This document shows positions 6,616 to 13,788 of a DNA stretch of 13,788 nt, in pieces. Each line of letters opens with the position of its first letter. Position 1 is the first letter of the stretch. The notes under the pieces were generated by a model. That model saw only the letters and a program-made list of their open reading frames with translations. It was not told the origin of the DNA and searched no databases. This DNA is from Chloroflexia bacterium (GTDB lineage Bacteria; Chloroflexota; Chloroflexia; Thermomicrobiales; JALYUS01): NCBI GenBank assembly GCA_025924435.1, contig JAICIL010000092.1:1-13788 (forward strand), in the 5' to 3' direction. The translations under genes were made by a program, and so were the position numbers.

Positions 6616-6631
6616 GAGCGAGGAGGTCGCC

Positions 6632-6910
6632 GTGTCCCCGTCGGTGCTCCTGAGTCTCCTGATCGCCGGGATCCTCGGCCTGCTCGCGCACGCGACCGTC
6701 GGGCGGTATGCGTGGCAGTTGCCCGTCTATCTGATCGCGGCGGTGGCCGGGGTGTTCGCGGGCGAGATCGCGGCGGCGCTGGCGGGCGGCGGCTGGCTCC
6801 GATACGGCAACGTCCCGGTCGGCTCCGCGCTGATCGGCGGCCTCGGCGCGCTCCTGCTCGCCTGGCTCGCCACCTTCCGCGCCATCACGCGCGCCGAAAC
6901 CGGGGAGTAG
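6632..6910 (+). CDS. Small GlsB/YeaQ/YmgE-like 3-TM membrane protein
   Basis: 92 aa, almost entirely membrane. There are three predicted segments: SVLLSLLIAGILGLLAHATVG, LPVYLIAAVAGVFAGEIAAAL and VPVGSALIGGLGALLLAWLATF. Glycines are spaced as in the GlsB/YeaQ (transglycosylase-associated) family, including the final G(A)xxxG-type helix, but the strict family motifs are weak. These proteins are associated with envelope or general stress; their biochemical function is unknown. GTG 6632 follows AGGAGG (6621-6626) by 5 nt. It lies 16 nt after mnmA and 82 nt before the next small membrane gene. Family assignment is tentative; a small integral membrane protein is certain. Confidence 0.65.
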   Translation: MSPSVLLSLLIAGILGLLAHATVGRYAWQLPVYLIAAVAGVFAGEIAAALAGGGWLRYGNVPVGSALIGGLGALLLAWLATFRAITRAETGE

Positions 6911-6992
6911 CGACGGATACGATAGCGGTCGGCAATCGCTCGCGACCGGGTGCGGGCGTCATGTGACACGTTGAAGGAGCGAGGAGCGAAGG

Positions 6993-7397
6993 ATGAAGAA
7001 GGCGTTGCCGTTTCTGATCGCCGGTGGTTTGCTCGCCCTGGTCATCGTCGGTGGATTTTTTCTCTACCACTGGGACGGTCTCCAGCAACTCAGGGACCTC
7101 GCGATCGTCTTCCTCGCGGCGCTCTTCGTCGTCACGGTGCTGCTGCTCGCGGCGCTGGTCGGCATCTTCGCCTACGTCTCGCTCCTGATGAAGGATAAAC
7201 TGATCCCCGTCCTCGAGGAACTGACCCGCACGGCGGGTGAACTGACGCAGACCGCCCAGCGCGTCAAGGGGACGACCGAGTTCGTCTCCGAGCAGGTCGC
7301 GACGCCGATCATCGGGCTGGCGAAGAATTTCGCGCGGATGCGGGCGATGGCGAAGGCCGCCACGAACCGCGACGGCGAGACCGAGCCGCCCCGCTAA
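6993..7397 (+). CDS. DUF948/YtxG-like membrane protein
   Basis: 134 aa. Two transmembrane segments lie at about 5-25 and 37-65, followed by a soluble, probably coiled-coil tail (67-134) rich in Thr, Glu and Ala (EELTRTAGELTQTAQRVKGT), then a basic end. Membrane anchor plus amphipathic helical tail is the DUF948/YtxG plan, although DUF948 proteins usually have one anchor. In Bacillus, ytxG and ytxH lie together in the SigB general-stress regulon, and here the next gene is YtxH-like, which supports the call. ATG 6993 is preceded by GGAGCGAAGG. No close upstream promoter is obvious, so transcription from mnmA or an unrecognised site in 6911-6992 is possible. Confidence 0.6.
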   Translation: MKKALPFLIAGGLLALVIVGGFFLYHWDGLQQLRDLAIVFLAALFVVTVLLLAALVGIFAYVSLLMKDKLIPVLEELTRTAGELTQTAQRVKGTTEFVSEQVATPIIGLAKNFARMRAMAKAATNRDGETEPPR

Positions 7398-7412
7398 CCG
7401 CCGGAGGAGACG

Positions 7413-7703
7413 ATGGAGCATATCGAGCAGCAGACGACCGCCGCGCCCCTCGCGGTCGGCCACAGCACGTTTCTCCCCAACGACGATGCGGCGAAGCCCC
7501 GGAGCGGCTTCCGGCTCGGATTCGCGCTCGGCATCCTCCTCGGCGTGGTCGCGACGCTGCTCCTCGTGCCGAAAACGGGCGAGGAGACGCGCGAGCAGGT
7601 GAAGGAGATCGGCATCGTGCTCAAGGAGCGCGCCGTCGGCATGATGACCGGCGAGCGGCCGTACATCCCCAATCAGGACGAGGCCGGGCCGATGCCGGTC
7701 TGA
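7413..7703 (+). CDS. YtxH-domain general stress protein
   Basis: 96 aa. Residues 32-52 (GFRLGFALGILLGVVATLLLV) form one glycine-rich transmembrane helix, followed directly by PKTGEETREQVKEI (53-66). This matches the YtxH domain consensus of a GxxxG-type helix running into AP(K)TGEETR. The rest is a short helical and flexible tail. GGAGGAG (7403-7409) lies 3 nt before ATG 7413, and the gap to the preceding gene is 15 nt, so the two are cotranslated. Function is not defined biochemically; the family is linked to stress responses and the cell envelope. Confidence 0.78.
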   Translation: MEHIEQQTTAAPLAVGHSTFLPNDDAAKPRSGFRLGFALGILLGVVATLLLVPKTGEETREQVKEIGIVLKERAVGMMTGERPYIPNQDEAGPMPV

Positions 7704-7744
7704 GACTCGGGCACGCGTCTATCGGGAAATCGTGATGTGTGCAT

Positions 7745-7781
7745 GGTGCGGACCGATGATATCGGCTTCACGATCCGCACC
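7745..7781. terminator. Candidate bidirectional hairpin between convergent genes
   Basis: GGTGCGGA (7745-7752) pairs with TCCGCACC (7774-7781). A second small hairpin, CCGAT-GAT-ATCGG, sits in the loop (7753-7765). The structure lies between the ytxH-like stop and the oxidoreductase stop, which face each other. There is no T-run on either side, so intrinsic termination is plausible but not proven. Confidence 0.4.
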
Positions 7782-7796
7782 CCGTATCGCGCGGAT

Positions 7797-8903
<1,107 letters not shown>

Positions 8904-8915
8904 AAACAGCCCTCC

Positions 8916-8969
8916 GTAGCGCAGCCTTTCCAGCCTGCGTTCTCTCACAGGCTGGAAAGCCTGCGCTAC
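8916..8969. repeat. 22-bp inverted repeat hairpin between thuA-like and oxidoreductase genes
   Basis: Left arm 8916-8937 (GTAGCGCAGCCTTTC...) and right arm 8948-8969 are inverted copies with 21 of 22 matches around a 10-bp loop (CGTTCTCTCA). It fills nearly the whole intergenic gap and stops 1 bp before the oxidoreductase Shine-Dalgarno. The GTAGCGCAGGCTTTCCAGCCTG type of palindrome looks like a dispersed repeat rather than a simple terminator. In the mRNA it would form a very strong hairpin directly before a ribosome-binding site. Confidence 0.75.
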
Positions 8970-8973
8970 CGAC

Positions 8974-9618
8974 CTATCTGCTCGCCCAGAGCATGCCGCG
9001 CTGCACGATGATCCGCGCCTCGGGCACGTCGAAATCCTTCGCCACATGCCCCAACGCAGTGTAGAAGACGCGCCCGGCGCCCCACCGCCGTTTCCAGACG
9101 ACCGGCATCACGGTTCCGGCGATCCAGGGCAGGATGTCGCCGCCGAAGGTCGTCGTCGCCAGCACCTCGTTCGACGGGTCCACATGCAGGTAATACTGCT
9201 CGGAATGCATGGCGAAATCATCGAGGCCCGCCGTGATCGGGTCGTCGTGGTTCGCGATGTTCACGGTGTAGTCAATGATGTTGCCGGGGTGCGCCACCCA
9301 CTGCCCGCCGACCATGAACTGGTACTCCACGCTCTCGCGGAACGAGTCCGCCATGCCGCCGTGCCAGCCCGCGATGCCGACGCCGCACGCCACCGCGCCG
9401 AGCAGCCCGGCGAGCTGCGCCCCGCCGATCGCGCTCTGCGTCCAGACGGGGACGATCAGGTCGAGCGAGCGCATGAACGGCTCGTCCAGATAGGTATCCA
9501 GCGTATCGGAAATCGTGACGTCGTACCCCTGCGCGCGCAAGAAGGGGGCGAAGAGATGGACGCACCGCTCGGGTTCATGGCCCGGCCAGCCGCCCCATGT
9601 CATCAAGGCGCGCTTCAT
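8974..9618 (-). CDS. ThuA-like domain protein
   Basis: 214 aa, single-domain ThuA-like (class I glutamine amidotransferase-like fold). It begins [35 protein letters not shown] (3-37), has the central [14 protein letters not shown] (81-94) and the C-terminal [21 protein letters not shown] (171-191), all typical ThuA blocks. The family was named for trehalose utilisation, and members occur beside Gfo/Idh/MocA oxidoreductases, as here; some act on keto-sugars. No classical Cys nucleophile is seen at the elbow (GWHGG). ATG 9618 overlaps the upstream membrane-protein stop as ATGA, with AAGGAG (9627-9632) 8 nt upstream. The 98 residues of open frame upstream are the preceding gene in another frame. 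Confidence 0.88.
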   Translation of the reverse strand: MKRALMTWGGWPGHEPERCVHLFAPFLRAQGYDVTISDTLDTYLDEPFMRSLDLIVPVWTQSAIGGAQLAGLLGAVACGVGIAGWHGGMADSFRESVEYQFMVGGQWVAHPGNIIDYTVNIANHDDPITAGLDDFAMHSEQYYLHVDPSNEVLATTTFGGDILPWIAGTVMPVVWKRRWGAGRVFYTALGHVAKDFDVPEARIIVQRGMLWASR

Positions 9619-10103
9619 CGAGTCATCTCCTTCGCGCGCGCCGGTGCGCCGGGTTCGGTGCGCGCCCGGCGGGCCGCCATCGCTTCCCATCCGCCCCGCG
9701 CGCGCGACCAGAGCGCCGCCACCCCGGCGGCGATCAGCAGCACCACCGGATAGCCGAGGAAGATGAATGCGCCCCGCGCGCCACCCTTCGGGATTGGCCC
9801 ATACTTGAAGATCAGCCCGAACGGGAACCAGCCGGTATCGCTGAGGATTTCCTGCAACCAGACCTGCGGTCGCGGCCCGAGCCAGATACGGAACCAGATC
9901 AGGATACCCCAATAGACGACCGCGCCGACAATCGCCCAGACCATCATCGAGACGAAGGCGATGCCGAGGAACCAGAAGAAGCGCGTCCGCGGCTCCTCGT
10001 CCGCCGTCAGCAGTTTATACACTTGCATGCCGATGATGCCGTAATAGATGGCGTAGAGAATGATGGCGTAGAGTACCGCCGTGCCACCCTCGATGAATCC
10101 CAT
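9615..10103 (-). CDS. Unknown 3-TM membrane protein in a ThuA operon
   Basis: 162 aa, not recognised. Hydrophobic segments lie at about 8-30 ([21 protein letters not shown]), 42-75 (one long or two short helices, ending FRIWL) and 110-132 ([22 protein letters not shown]). A Trp/Pro-rich loop lies between the second and third ([21 protein letters not shown]). The C-terminus is basic and Ala/Arg-rich. There is no signal peptidase site or transporter signature. The gene heads a three-gene unit: its TGA overlaps the ThuA ATG. GAGGGG precedes ATG 10103. It could be a membrane partner for sugar processing, but that rests on position only. Confidence 0.7.
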   Translation of the reverse strand: MGFIEGGTAVLYAIILYAIYYGIIGMQVYKLLTADEEPRTRFFWFLGIAFVSMMVWAIVGAVVYWGILIWFRIWLGPRPQVWLQEILSDTGWFPFGLIFKYGPIPKGGARGAFIFLGYPVVLLIAAGVAALWSRARGGWEAMAARRARTEPGAPARAKEMTR

Positions 10104-10139
10104 CGCGCCCCTCGTTCCTCATCCCGATGATCCCGCGCA

Positions 10140-10148
10140 AGGATAGCA
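10140..10148 (-). promoter_or_regulatory. Candidate extended -10 for the membrane protein/ThuA/oxidoreductase operon
   Basis: On the minus strand TGCTATCCT reads TG-N-TATCCT, an extended -10 element about 37 nt upstream of ATG 10103. No good -35 is seen at 17 bp, which extended -10 promoters tolerate. The identical nonamer occurs upstream of the glycosyltransferase at 11458-11466. Confidence 0.35.
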
Positions 10149-10203
10149 CGCGCGGCTGTCCGTCGCATGGGAAAATGATCCGATCGCGTGGCCGAGTGCC
10201 CGC

Positions 10204-11331
10204 TCACAGCGCGCCGACGGGCCAGACATAGATGGCGGCGGCGAAGATGATGTAGACGGCGACGAGGGCCAGCCCCTCGATCCACGTGCTCTCGCCGTCC
10301 ACGGAGACGACGGCGGTGACGAGCGCGCCCGCCGCGATGGCGACGATCTCCACCGGCGCGAAAACGAGCGTCATGCGGTGGCCGAGCAGCGGCGAGACGA
10401 GCGCGAGCACCGGCCCGACCATCAGCGCCACCTGCAACGACGAGCCGAGCGCGATCACCATCGCGAAGTCCATGTCGCCGCGCCATGCGACGGTCAGGCC
10501 GACGAGATTTTCCGGGATGTTGCCGACGAGCGGCACGATGACGAGGCCGAGGAAGAGTTCCGGCAGCCCGAGCGCCTGCGCCGTCGGTTCCAGCACCGCG
10601 ACGAAAGCATCCGCCACCGGCGCGGTGACGAGCGCGAGCGCGGCGAGGATGACCGCCGCGCTGCCCCACCCCCAGTGCGCGGGTTCGGAGGCGCGCTCCG
10701 CCCCGGCCGCTTCCGGTGTCGTCAGGTAGAAGCGGAGGCTGGCGAGGTAGACGACGAGCAGGACGATGGCGACGACGATGGAAAGCGCCTGCTCCTTGTT
10801 GCCGTTGATCGCCACGCCGGTCGTCAGCAGGAGGGCGGGGGCGATCAGGCCCGTCGCGGCGAGCAGCAGGAGCGTGCCGTTCATCGAGGCGGCGACGCGC
10901 GAGAAGCGCTGCACGCCGTGCCGCCAGCCGCCGACGAACATGCAGAGGCCGAGGACGAGGAGCGTGTTGCCGAGCACGCTCCCCGCGATGGAGGCGCGCA
11001 CGATCTCCAAAAGCCCCGCCTTGAGGGCGAACCCCGCGATCACCAGTTCCGCGATGTTCCCGAAGGTCGCGTTCAGCACGCCCGAGACGCGCGGCCCGGC
11101 GGTCGAGCCGAGTTCGTCCGTCGCGACGCCGATGCCGTAGGCGAGGATGGCGAGCGCCGCGCCGCCGATCGCGAAGACGAGCACATCCGGGATGCCGCCC
11201 GCCTGACCGAAGACCGCCAGCAGCGAGAGCGCGACGACGAGCACGCCGAGCAATCGATCGCGCCTGCCGACACGGAGCGCGAAAGGCGCGAGTTTCGGTT
11301 GTTGTGCCGTCGCCGGTTCATCCGTCCGCAT
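10204..11331 (-). CDS. cax: Cax/ChaA-type calcium(cation)/proton antiporter
   Basis: 375 aa, about 11 hydrophobic helices in two homologous halves. The ion-binding signatures are NATFGNIAELVIAGFAL (87-103; G91-N92-x2-E95) and PLVGNIPENLVGLTVA (267-282; G270-N271-x2-E274), the paired GNxxE motifs of the alpha-1 and alpha-2 repeats of the CaCA superfamily, CAX branch. It should export Ca2+ or related cations from the cytoplasm in exchange for protons. The hydrophilic linker (205-220) replaces the acidic linker of some relatives. ATG 11331 is preferred over the in-frame GTG at 11382, which would add 17 residues coded by heptamer repeats. No Shine-Dalgarno precedes ATG 11331, and a -10-like TACACT ends 7 nt before it, suggesting leaderless translation. 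It stands alone, with about 100 bp to the next minus-strand gene. Confidence 0.93.
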   Translation of the reverse strand: MRTDEPATAQQPKLAPFALRVGRRDRLLGVLVVALSLLAVFGQAGGIPDVLVFAIGGAALAILAYGIGVATDELGSTAGPRVSGVLNATFGNIAELVIAGFALKAGLLEIVRASIAGSVLGNTLLVLGLCMFVGGWRHGVQRFSRVAASMNGTLLLLAATGLIAPALLLTTGVAINGNKEQALSIVVAIVLLVVYLASLRFYLTTPEAAGAERASEPAHWGWGSAAVILAALALVTAPVADAFVAVLEPTAQALGLPELFLGLVIVPLVGNIPENLVGLTVAWRGDMDFAMVIALGSSLQVALMVGPVLALVSPLLGHRMTLVFAPVEIVAIAAGALVTAVVSVDGESTWIEGLALVAVYIIFAAAIYVWPVGAL

Positions 11332-11338
11332 GGCGCGT

Positions 11339-11344
11339 AGTGTA
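11339..11344 (-). promoter_or_regulatory. -10-like hexamer positioned for a leaderless cax transcript
   Basis: On the minus strand TACACT (TANNNT form, 4 of 6 matches to TATAAT) is followed by 7 nt and then ATG 11331. A start site 7-8 nt downstream of a -10 would fall on the A of the ATG. The lack of any GGAG-like sequence upstream fits this. Confidence 0.4.
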
Positions 11345-11354
11345 CCGCATGGAC

Positions 11355-11382
11355 AGTGCTGAGTGCTGAGCGCCGAGTGCAC
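11355..11382. repeat. Degenerate tandem heptamer, four units
   Basis: AGTGCTG, AGTGCTG, AGCGCCG and AGTGCAC follow one another without gaps in the divergent cax/glycosyltransferase region. The first two units are identical. The array sits immediately upstream of the cax -10-like hexamer, roughly where a -35 would be. It could be a remnant of a dispersed repeat or a slippage-prone tract. Confidence 0.55.
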
Positions 11383-11457
11383 GAGTATCCAATCTCCATC
11401 GCTTCCTACCCAAAGGGCGCCCGCTCGTTGCTCATTGCTGCGTACTTATGGTGCGTA

Positions 11458-11466
11458 TGCTATCCT
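11458..11466 (+). promoter_or_regulatory. Candidate extended -10 of the glycosyltransferase gene
   Basis: TGCTATCCT is an extended -10 (TG-N-TATCCT). TTGCTG at 11435-11440 is a possible -35, but the spacer to TATCCT is 20 bp, longer than optimal; an alternative -10, TATGCT (11456-11461), has a 15-bp spacer. A start near 11473 would give a leader of about 130 nt that contains the paired structures at 11496-11552. Confidence 0.4.
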
Positions 11467-11495
11467 CTGGCGAGAGGAATGCGCATCTGCCCACC

Positions 11496-11552
11496 GTCCC
11501 CGGATGCGGGTTGTCCGCGCCGGGGACATCGTGCGCGGCGCGGACAACCCGC
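11496..11552 (+). promoter_or_regulatory. Structured leader: 16-bp perfect hairpin with a competing/pseudoknot helix
   Basis: GCGGGTTGTCCGCGCC (11506-11521) pairs perfectly with GGCGCGGACAACCCGC (11537-11552) around a 15-nt loop. Upstream, GTCCCCGG (11496-11503) is complementary to CCGGGGAC (11520-11527), which spans the end of the hairpin's 5' arm and the first part of its loop. The two helices can therefore exclude each other or, with 2 bp trimmed, form an H-type pseudoknot. The structure ends 50 nt before ATG 11603. It could be a cis-regulatory RNA, a protein-binding site, or a palindromic repeat; I do not recognise a known riboswitch. Confidence 0.5.
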
Positions 11553-11602
11553 CGATGGCGCACGGCGGGCGCGAACCGATCGTCAATTATTGGAGGGATG
11601 GC

Positions 11603-12361
11603 ATGGCAGCGGACGTGCGCGACGCCTCACTGGTACGGGTGGAGATCGTCATTCCCGTCTACAACGAAGAGCACGTCCTCCGCCAGAGCGTCGAAACACT
11701 CCGCTCCTATCTCGTCCGCTATTTCCCGTATCAATGGCAGATCACCGTCGCGGACAACGCCTCCACGGACGGGACATGGAAACTTGCGGAGCAACTCTCG
11801 GCGGAGTGCGCGGGCGTCCACGCGCTGCACCTCGACCAGAAGGGGCGGGGCCGCGCCCTCCGCACGGCGTGGCTCGCCAGCGACGCGGATGTCGTCTCGT
11901 ATATGGATGTGGACCTCTCGACGAATCTCGAATCCTTCCTGCCGCTCGTCGCGCCGATCATCACCGGGCACAGCGACCTCGCCATCGGCTCGCGGCTCCT
12001 GCGCGGCGCGATGGTGACGCGGCAATGGAAGCGGGAGATCATCTCGCGCTGCCTCAACCTGACGATCAAATTGCTGTTCCGCAATCGCTTCTCCGACGCG
12101 CAATGCGGCTTCAAGGCGATCCGGCGCACCATCGCGCAAGAACTGCTGCCCCTGGTGGAGAATCAGGCGTGGTTCTTCGACTCGGAACTGCTCCTGCTCG
12201 CCGAGGAGCGCGGCTACCGCATCTACGAGGTGCCCGTCGTCTGGGTGGAGGATCTGGACAGCCGCGTCAACGTGGTGAAGACCGCCGTCGAAGACCTCAA
12301 GGGCCTCTTGCGCGTCCGCAAGCAACGCTGGCAGCGCCGCTTCGGCAACGGCAAGAAATAA
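11603..12361 (+). CDS. GT2 glycosyltransferase, dolichol-phosphate glucose/mannose synthase-like
   Basis: 252-aa GT-A fold enzyme. Motifs in order: IVIPVYNEE (15-23), VADNASTDGTW (49-59), the GRGRALRTAW loop (81-90), the metal-binding D-V-D in YMDVDLSTN (D102-D104), GSRLLRGA (129-136) and DAQCGFKAI (165-173), the block typical of DPM1/ALG5-type synthases. It should transfer a sugar from a nucleotide donor to a polyprenyl phosphate at the membrane surface. No C-terminal transmembrane helices are present, so it is a short single-domain form. ATG 11603 is chosen because GGAGGG (11592-11597) lies 5 nt upstream. The frame stays open upstream to 11363, but that stretch lacks conserved character and crosses the leader hairpin. 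The MITE-like repeat starts 3 nt after its stop. Confidence 0.9.
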   Translation: MAADVRDASLVRVEIVIPVYNEEHVLRQSVETLRSYLVRYFPYQWQITVADNASTDGTWKLAEQLSAECAGVHALHLDQKGRGRALRTAWLASDADVVSYMDVDLSTNLESFLPLVAPIITGHSDLAIGSRLLRGAMVTRQWKREIISRCLNLTIKLLFRNRFSDAQCGFKAIRRTIAQELLPLVENQAWFFDSELLLLAEERGYRIYEVPVVWVEDLDSRVNVVKTAVEDLKGLLRVRKQRWQRRFGNGKK

Positions 12362-12363
12362 AT

Positions 12364-12509
12364 TGAACCGCGAAGGCGCGAAGGACGCCAAGAGAGAATT
12401 GAAGAGATTATGCATGGATCGTTTCTTACTATAGCCGTCCAAAGGATAAGATTTCTTTCCTTCTCTTTTTCCTCCGTATTCTTGGCGTCCTTGGCGTCTT
12501 GGCGGTTCA
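12364..12509. repeat. MITE-like element with 29-bp terminal inverted repeats
   Basis: The left end (12364-12392, starting TGAACCGCGAAGG) and the right end (12481-12509, ending TTGGCGGTTCA) are inverted copies with 26 of 29 matches. Both contain the repeated word AAGGACGCCAAG or its complement. The core of about 88 bp is clearly less GC-rich than the surroundings and codes for nothing. It starts 3 bp after the glycosyltransferase stop and ends 13 bp before the DUF58 ATG, so it is the entire intergenic region. Terminal repeats plus a short noncoding core indicate a non-autonomous mobile repeat. The transposase at the window's left end does not obviously share these termini. Confidence 0.78.
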
Positions 12510-12522
12510 TATCTCTCATACC

Positions 12523-13788
12523 ATGCTGACGCGGCGGGGGATTGGGCTGCTGGCGGTGGTGGCACTGCCGCTCTTCGGCGCGATCTGGGCCGGGGCGCTC
12601 GTCTGGGTGGCGGCGGCGCTCTTTGTCGGCATCGTCGCGCTGATCGTCCGCGATAGCCGAAGCGTGCCGCCCGCCGCGGCGATTGCGGTGGCGCGCGAGC
12701 ACGAGCCGCGCCTCTCGGTCGGCACGGAAAACCCGGTCACGCTCGCGGTCGGCATCGCGCACGGGCGGCCGACGCCGCTCGTCGTGCGGGTGCGAGAGGA
12801 GCCGCCGCCGCACTGCGCGATGACGCCCGGCCCCTTTTTCACGGCGATCCTGCCGCCCGGCGGCGAGCCGGACGAGATCGCCTACACCCTCCGGCCCGGA
12901 GCGCGCGGGCAGTCCGCCTTCGGCCCGGTGACGCTGCGCATCCCCGGCGCCCGCAACCTCGTCGTGCGGCAGCGCGCCGTGACGCTCGACGACCCGATCC
13001 GCGTCTACCCGAATATCCGTGCCATCCGCACGCACGACCTCGCCGCCCGCCGCTTGCTCCGCACGGCGAGCGGGCCGCGCCGCACCCGCCGCCCCGGCGA
13101 GGGGACGGAGTTCGAGCGGCTGCGCGAGTACACGCCGGACGACGAATACCGCCGCATAGATTGGAAGGCGACCGCCCGCCGAGGCAAGCCGATTGCCCGC
13201 GCCTTCGAGGCGGAGCGGGCGTGGAATGTCGTCCTGCTGCTCGATGCGGGGCGGCTGATGGGCGCGCCCGTCGGCGATCTGACGAAACTCGATGTCGCCG
13301 TCAATGCCGCGCTGCTCGTCGCGCATCTCGGCGCGCGGCAGGGGGACCGCGTCGGCCTGATGGCCTTCGCGGACCGCGTCGAGGCGTACGTGCCGCCCGC
13401 CTCCGGGCCGCGACAGGAGGGTGTGCTGCTCGAATCGCTCTACGCCGTCCGCGCCCGGCCGACCGCGACCGACTACCGGGAAGCCTTCATCGCCCTCGCC
13501 GCCCGCCGCCCGCAACGCTCGCTCGTCGTCCTGCTCACCGACATCACCGATTCGTACACGCCGCGCACCCTCGCCCCGGTCCTTTCATCCGCCGCCGCGC
13601 ATCACCGCGTGGTCGTCGTCACGCTGCGCGACCCGGAATTGGACGCCCTCGCCCATCAGCCGCCATCCGACCCCGGCGCGATCTACGCGCGCGTCGCGGC
13701 GGAACGGCTCGGCCGAGAACGCGCCCTCCTCCTCGCCACAATTGCCGGTCGCGGCATCGAAACCGTGGATGTCCCCGCCGACCGCCTC
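12523..13788 (+). CDS. DUF58 domain protein (partial, C-terminus beyond window)
   Basis: 422 codons run to the window edge without a stop. Two hydrophobic helices lie at about 6-42 (GLLAVVALPLFGAIWAGALVWVAAALFVGIVALIV), followed by a beta-rich domain. The DUF58 signature is GEGTEFERLREYTPDDEYRRIDWKATAR (192-219), then a VWA-like domain starting VVLLLDAGRLM (236-246). The MIDAS motif is degenerate (D-A-G instead of D-x-S-x-S). Such proteins usually work beside a MoxR AAA+ ATPase in membrane-linked assembly or envelope functions; a moxR gene could lie outside this window. ATG 12523 has no Shine-Dalgarno, since the space before it is the end of the MITE-like repeat. Most family members are only slightly longer, so little is missing. 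Confidence 0.9.
   Translation, partial: MLTRRGIGLLAVVALPLFGAIWAGALVWVAAALFVGIVALIVRDSRSVPPAAAIAVAREHEPRLSVGTENPVTLAVGIAHGRPTPLVVRVREEPPPHCAMTPGPFFTAILPPGGEPDEIAYTLRPGARGQSAFGPVTLRIPGARNLVVRQRAVTLDDPIRVYPNIRAIRTHDLAARRLLRTASGPRRTRRPGEGTEFERLREYTPDDEYRRIDWKATARRGKPIARAFEAERAWNVVLLLDAGRLMGAPVGDLTKLDVAVNAALLVAHLGARQGDRVGLMAFADRVEAYVPPASGPRQEGVLLESLYAVRARPTATDYREAFIALAARRPQRSLVVLLTDITDSYTPRTLAPVLSSAAAHHRVVVVTLRDPELDALAHQPPSDPGAIYARVAAERLGRERALLLATIAGRGIETVDVPADRL

Noticed and set aside
10378..11340. 320-residue plus-strand frame opposite the cax gene
   Set aside because: Highly charged R/E/D-rich translation expected from the complement of a membrane-protein gene; cax on the other strand has clear family motifs.
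11355..11382. CRISPR-like array
   Set aside because: Units are only 7 bp and contiguous with no spacers; no cas genes are present.
11363..11602. 80-residue N-terminal extension of the glycosyltransferase
   Set aside because: The sequence has no conserved character, crosses the leader hairpin, and ATG 11603 has GGAGGG at good spacing.
12223..13515. 430-residue minus-strand frame opposite the GT2 and DUF58 genes
   Set aside because: It spans the MITE-like repeat and two well-supported genes and has no recognisable domain.

Overview
This 13.8 kb window is GC-rich bacterial chromosome with tightly packed genes, frequent 4-nt stop/start overlaps and GTG starts. I see no phage genes, rRNA or CRISPR array. 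The gene mix (enolase-superfamily enzyme, amidase plus AtzG-like partner, ThuA plus Gfo/Idh/MocA, Cax antiporter, DUF58) and the palindromic intergenic repeats would suit a Chloroflexota (Thermomicrobia-like) or similar high-GC environmental bacterium. That placement is an impression from composition and gene content, with no marker gene behind it.

Left end (1-2833, + strand): an IS4/IS5-superfamily transposase with an intact DDE and YREK signature, whose element probably starts at or just before base 1. A tRNA-like sequence with irregular anticodon and acceptor arms follows. Next is a BrnT/BrnA-type toxin-antitoxin pair with a TTGACA box and two tandem TGTA-GA-TACA palindromes in front of it. 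A mandelate racemase/muconate lactonizing family enzyme is coupled to the antitoxin by a GTGA overlap, so one transcript would carry a TA module and a metabolic enzyme.

2834-5211 (- strand): DUF1697 protein, then an amidase-signature hydrolase overlapping by ATGA with a 66-aa AtzG/GatC-like partner. A REPIN-like palindromic element of about 118 bp sits between this cluster and the enolase-superfamily gene, which converge on it.

5274-7703 (+ strand): a recognisable promoter drives mnmA (tRNA 2-thiouridylase). Three small membrane proteins follow (GlsB/YeaQ-like, YtxG/DUF948-like, YtxH), resembling a general-stress envelope set.

7797-11331 (- strand): Cax-type cation/proton antiporter with a leaderless-looking start; then a three-gene unit of an unknown 3-TM protein, a ThuA-domain protein and a Gfo/Idh/MocA oxidoreductase, probably for sugar or polyol metabolism. 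A 22-bp inverted repeat lies between the last two.

11432-13788 (+ strand): a DPM/DPG-like GT2 glycosyltransferase with a long leader that can form a 16-bp perfect hairpin and a competing or pseudoknot helix. A 146-bp MITE-like element follows, then a DUF58 protein cut by the window end. The least explained structures are the glycosyltransferase leader, the brnTA operator and its coupled enzyme, and the three unrelated families of palindromic repeats.
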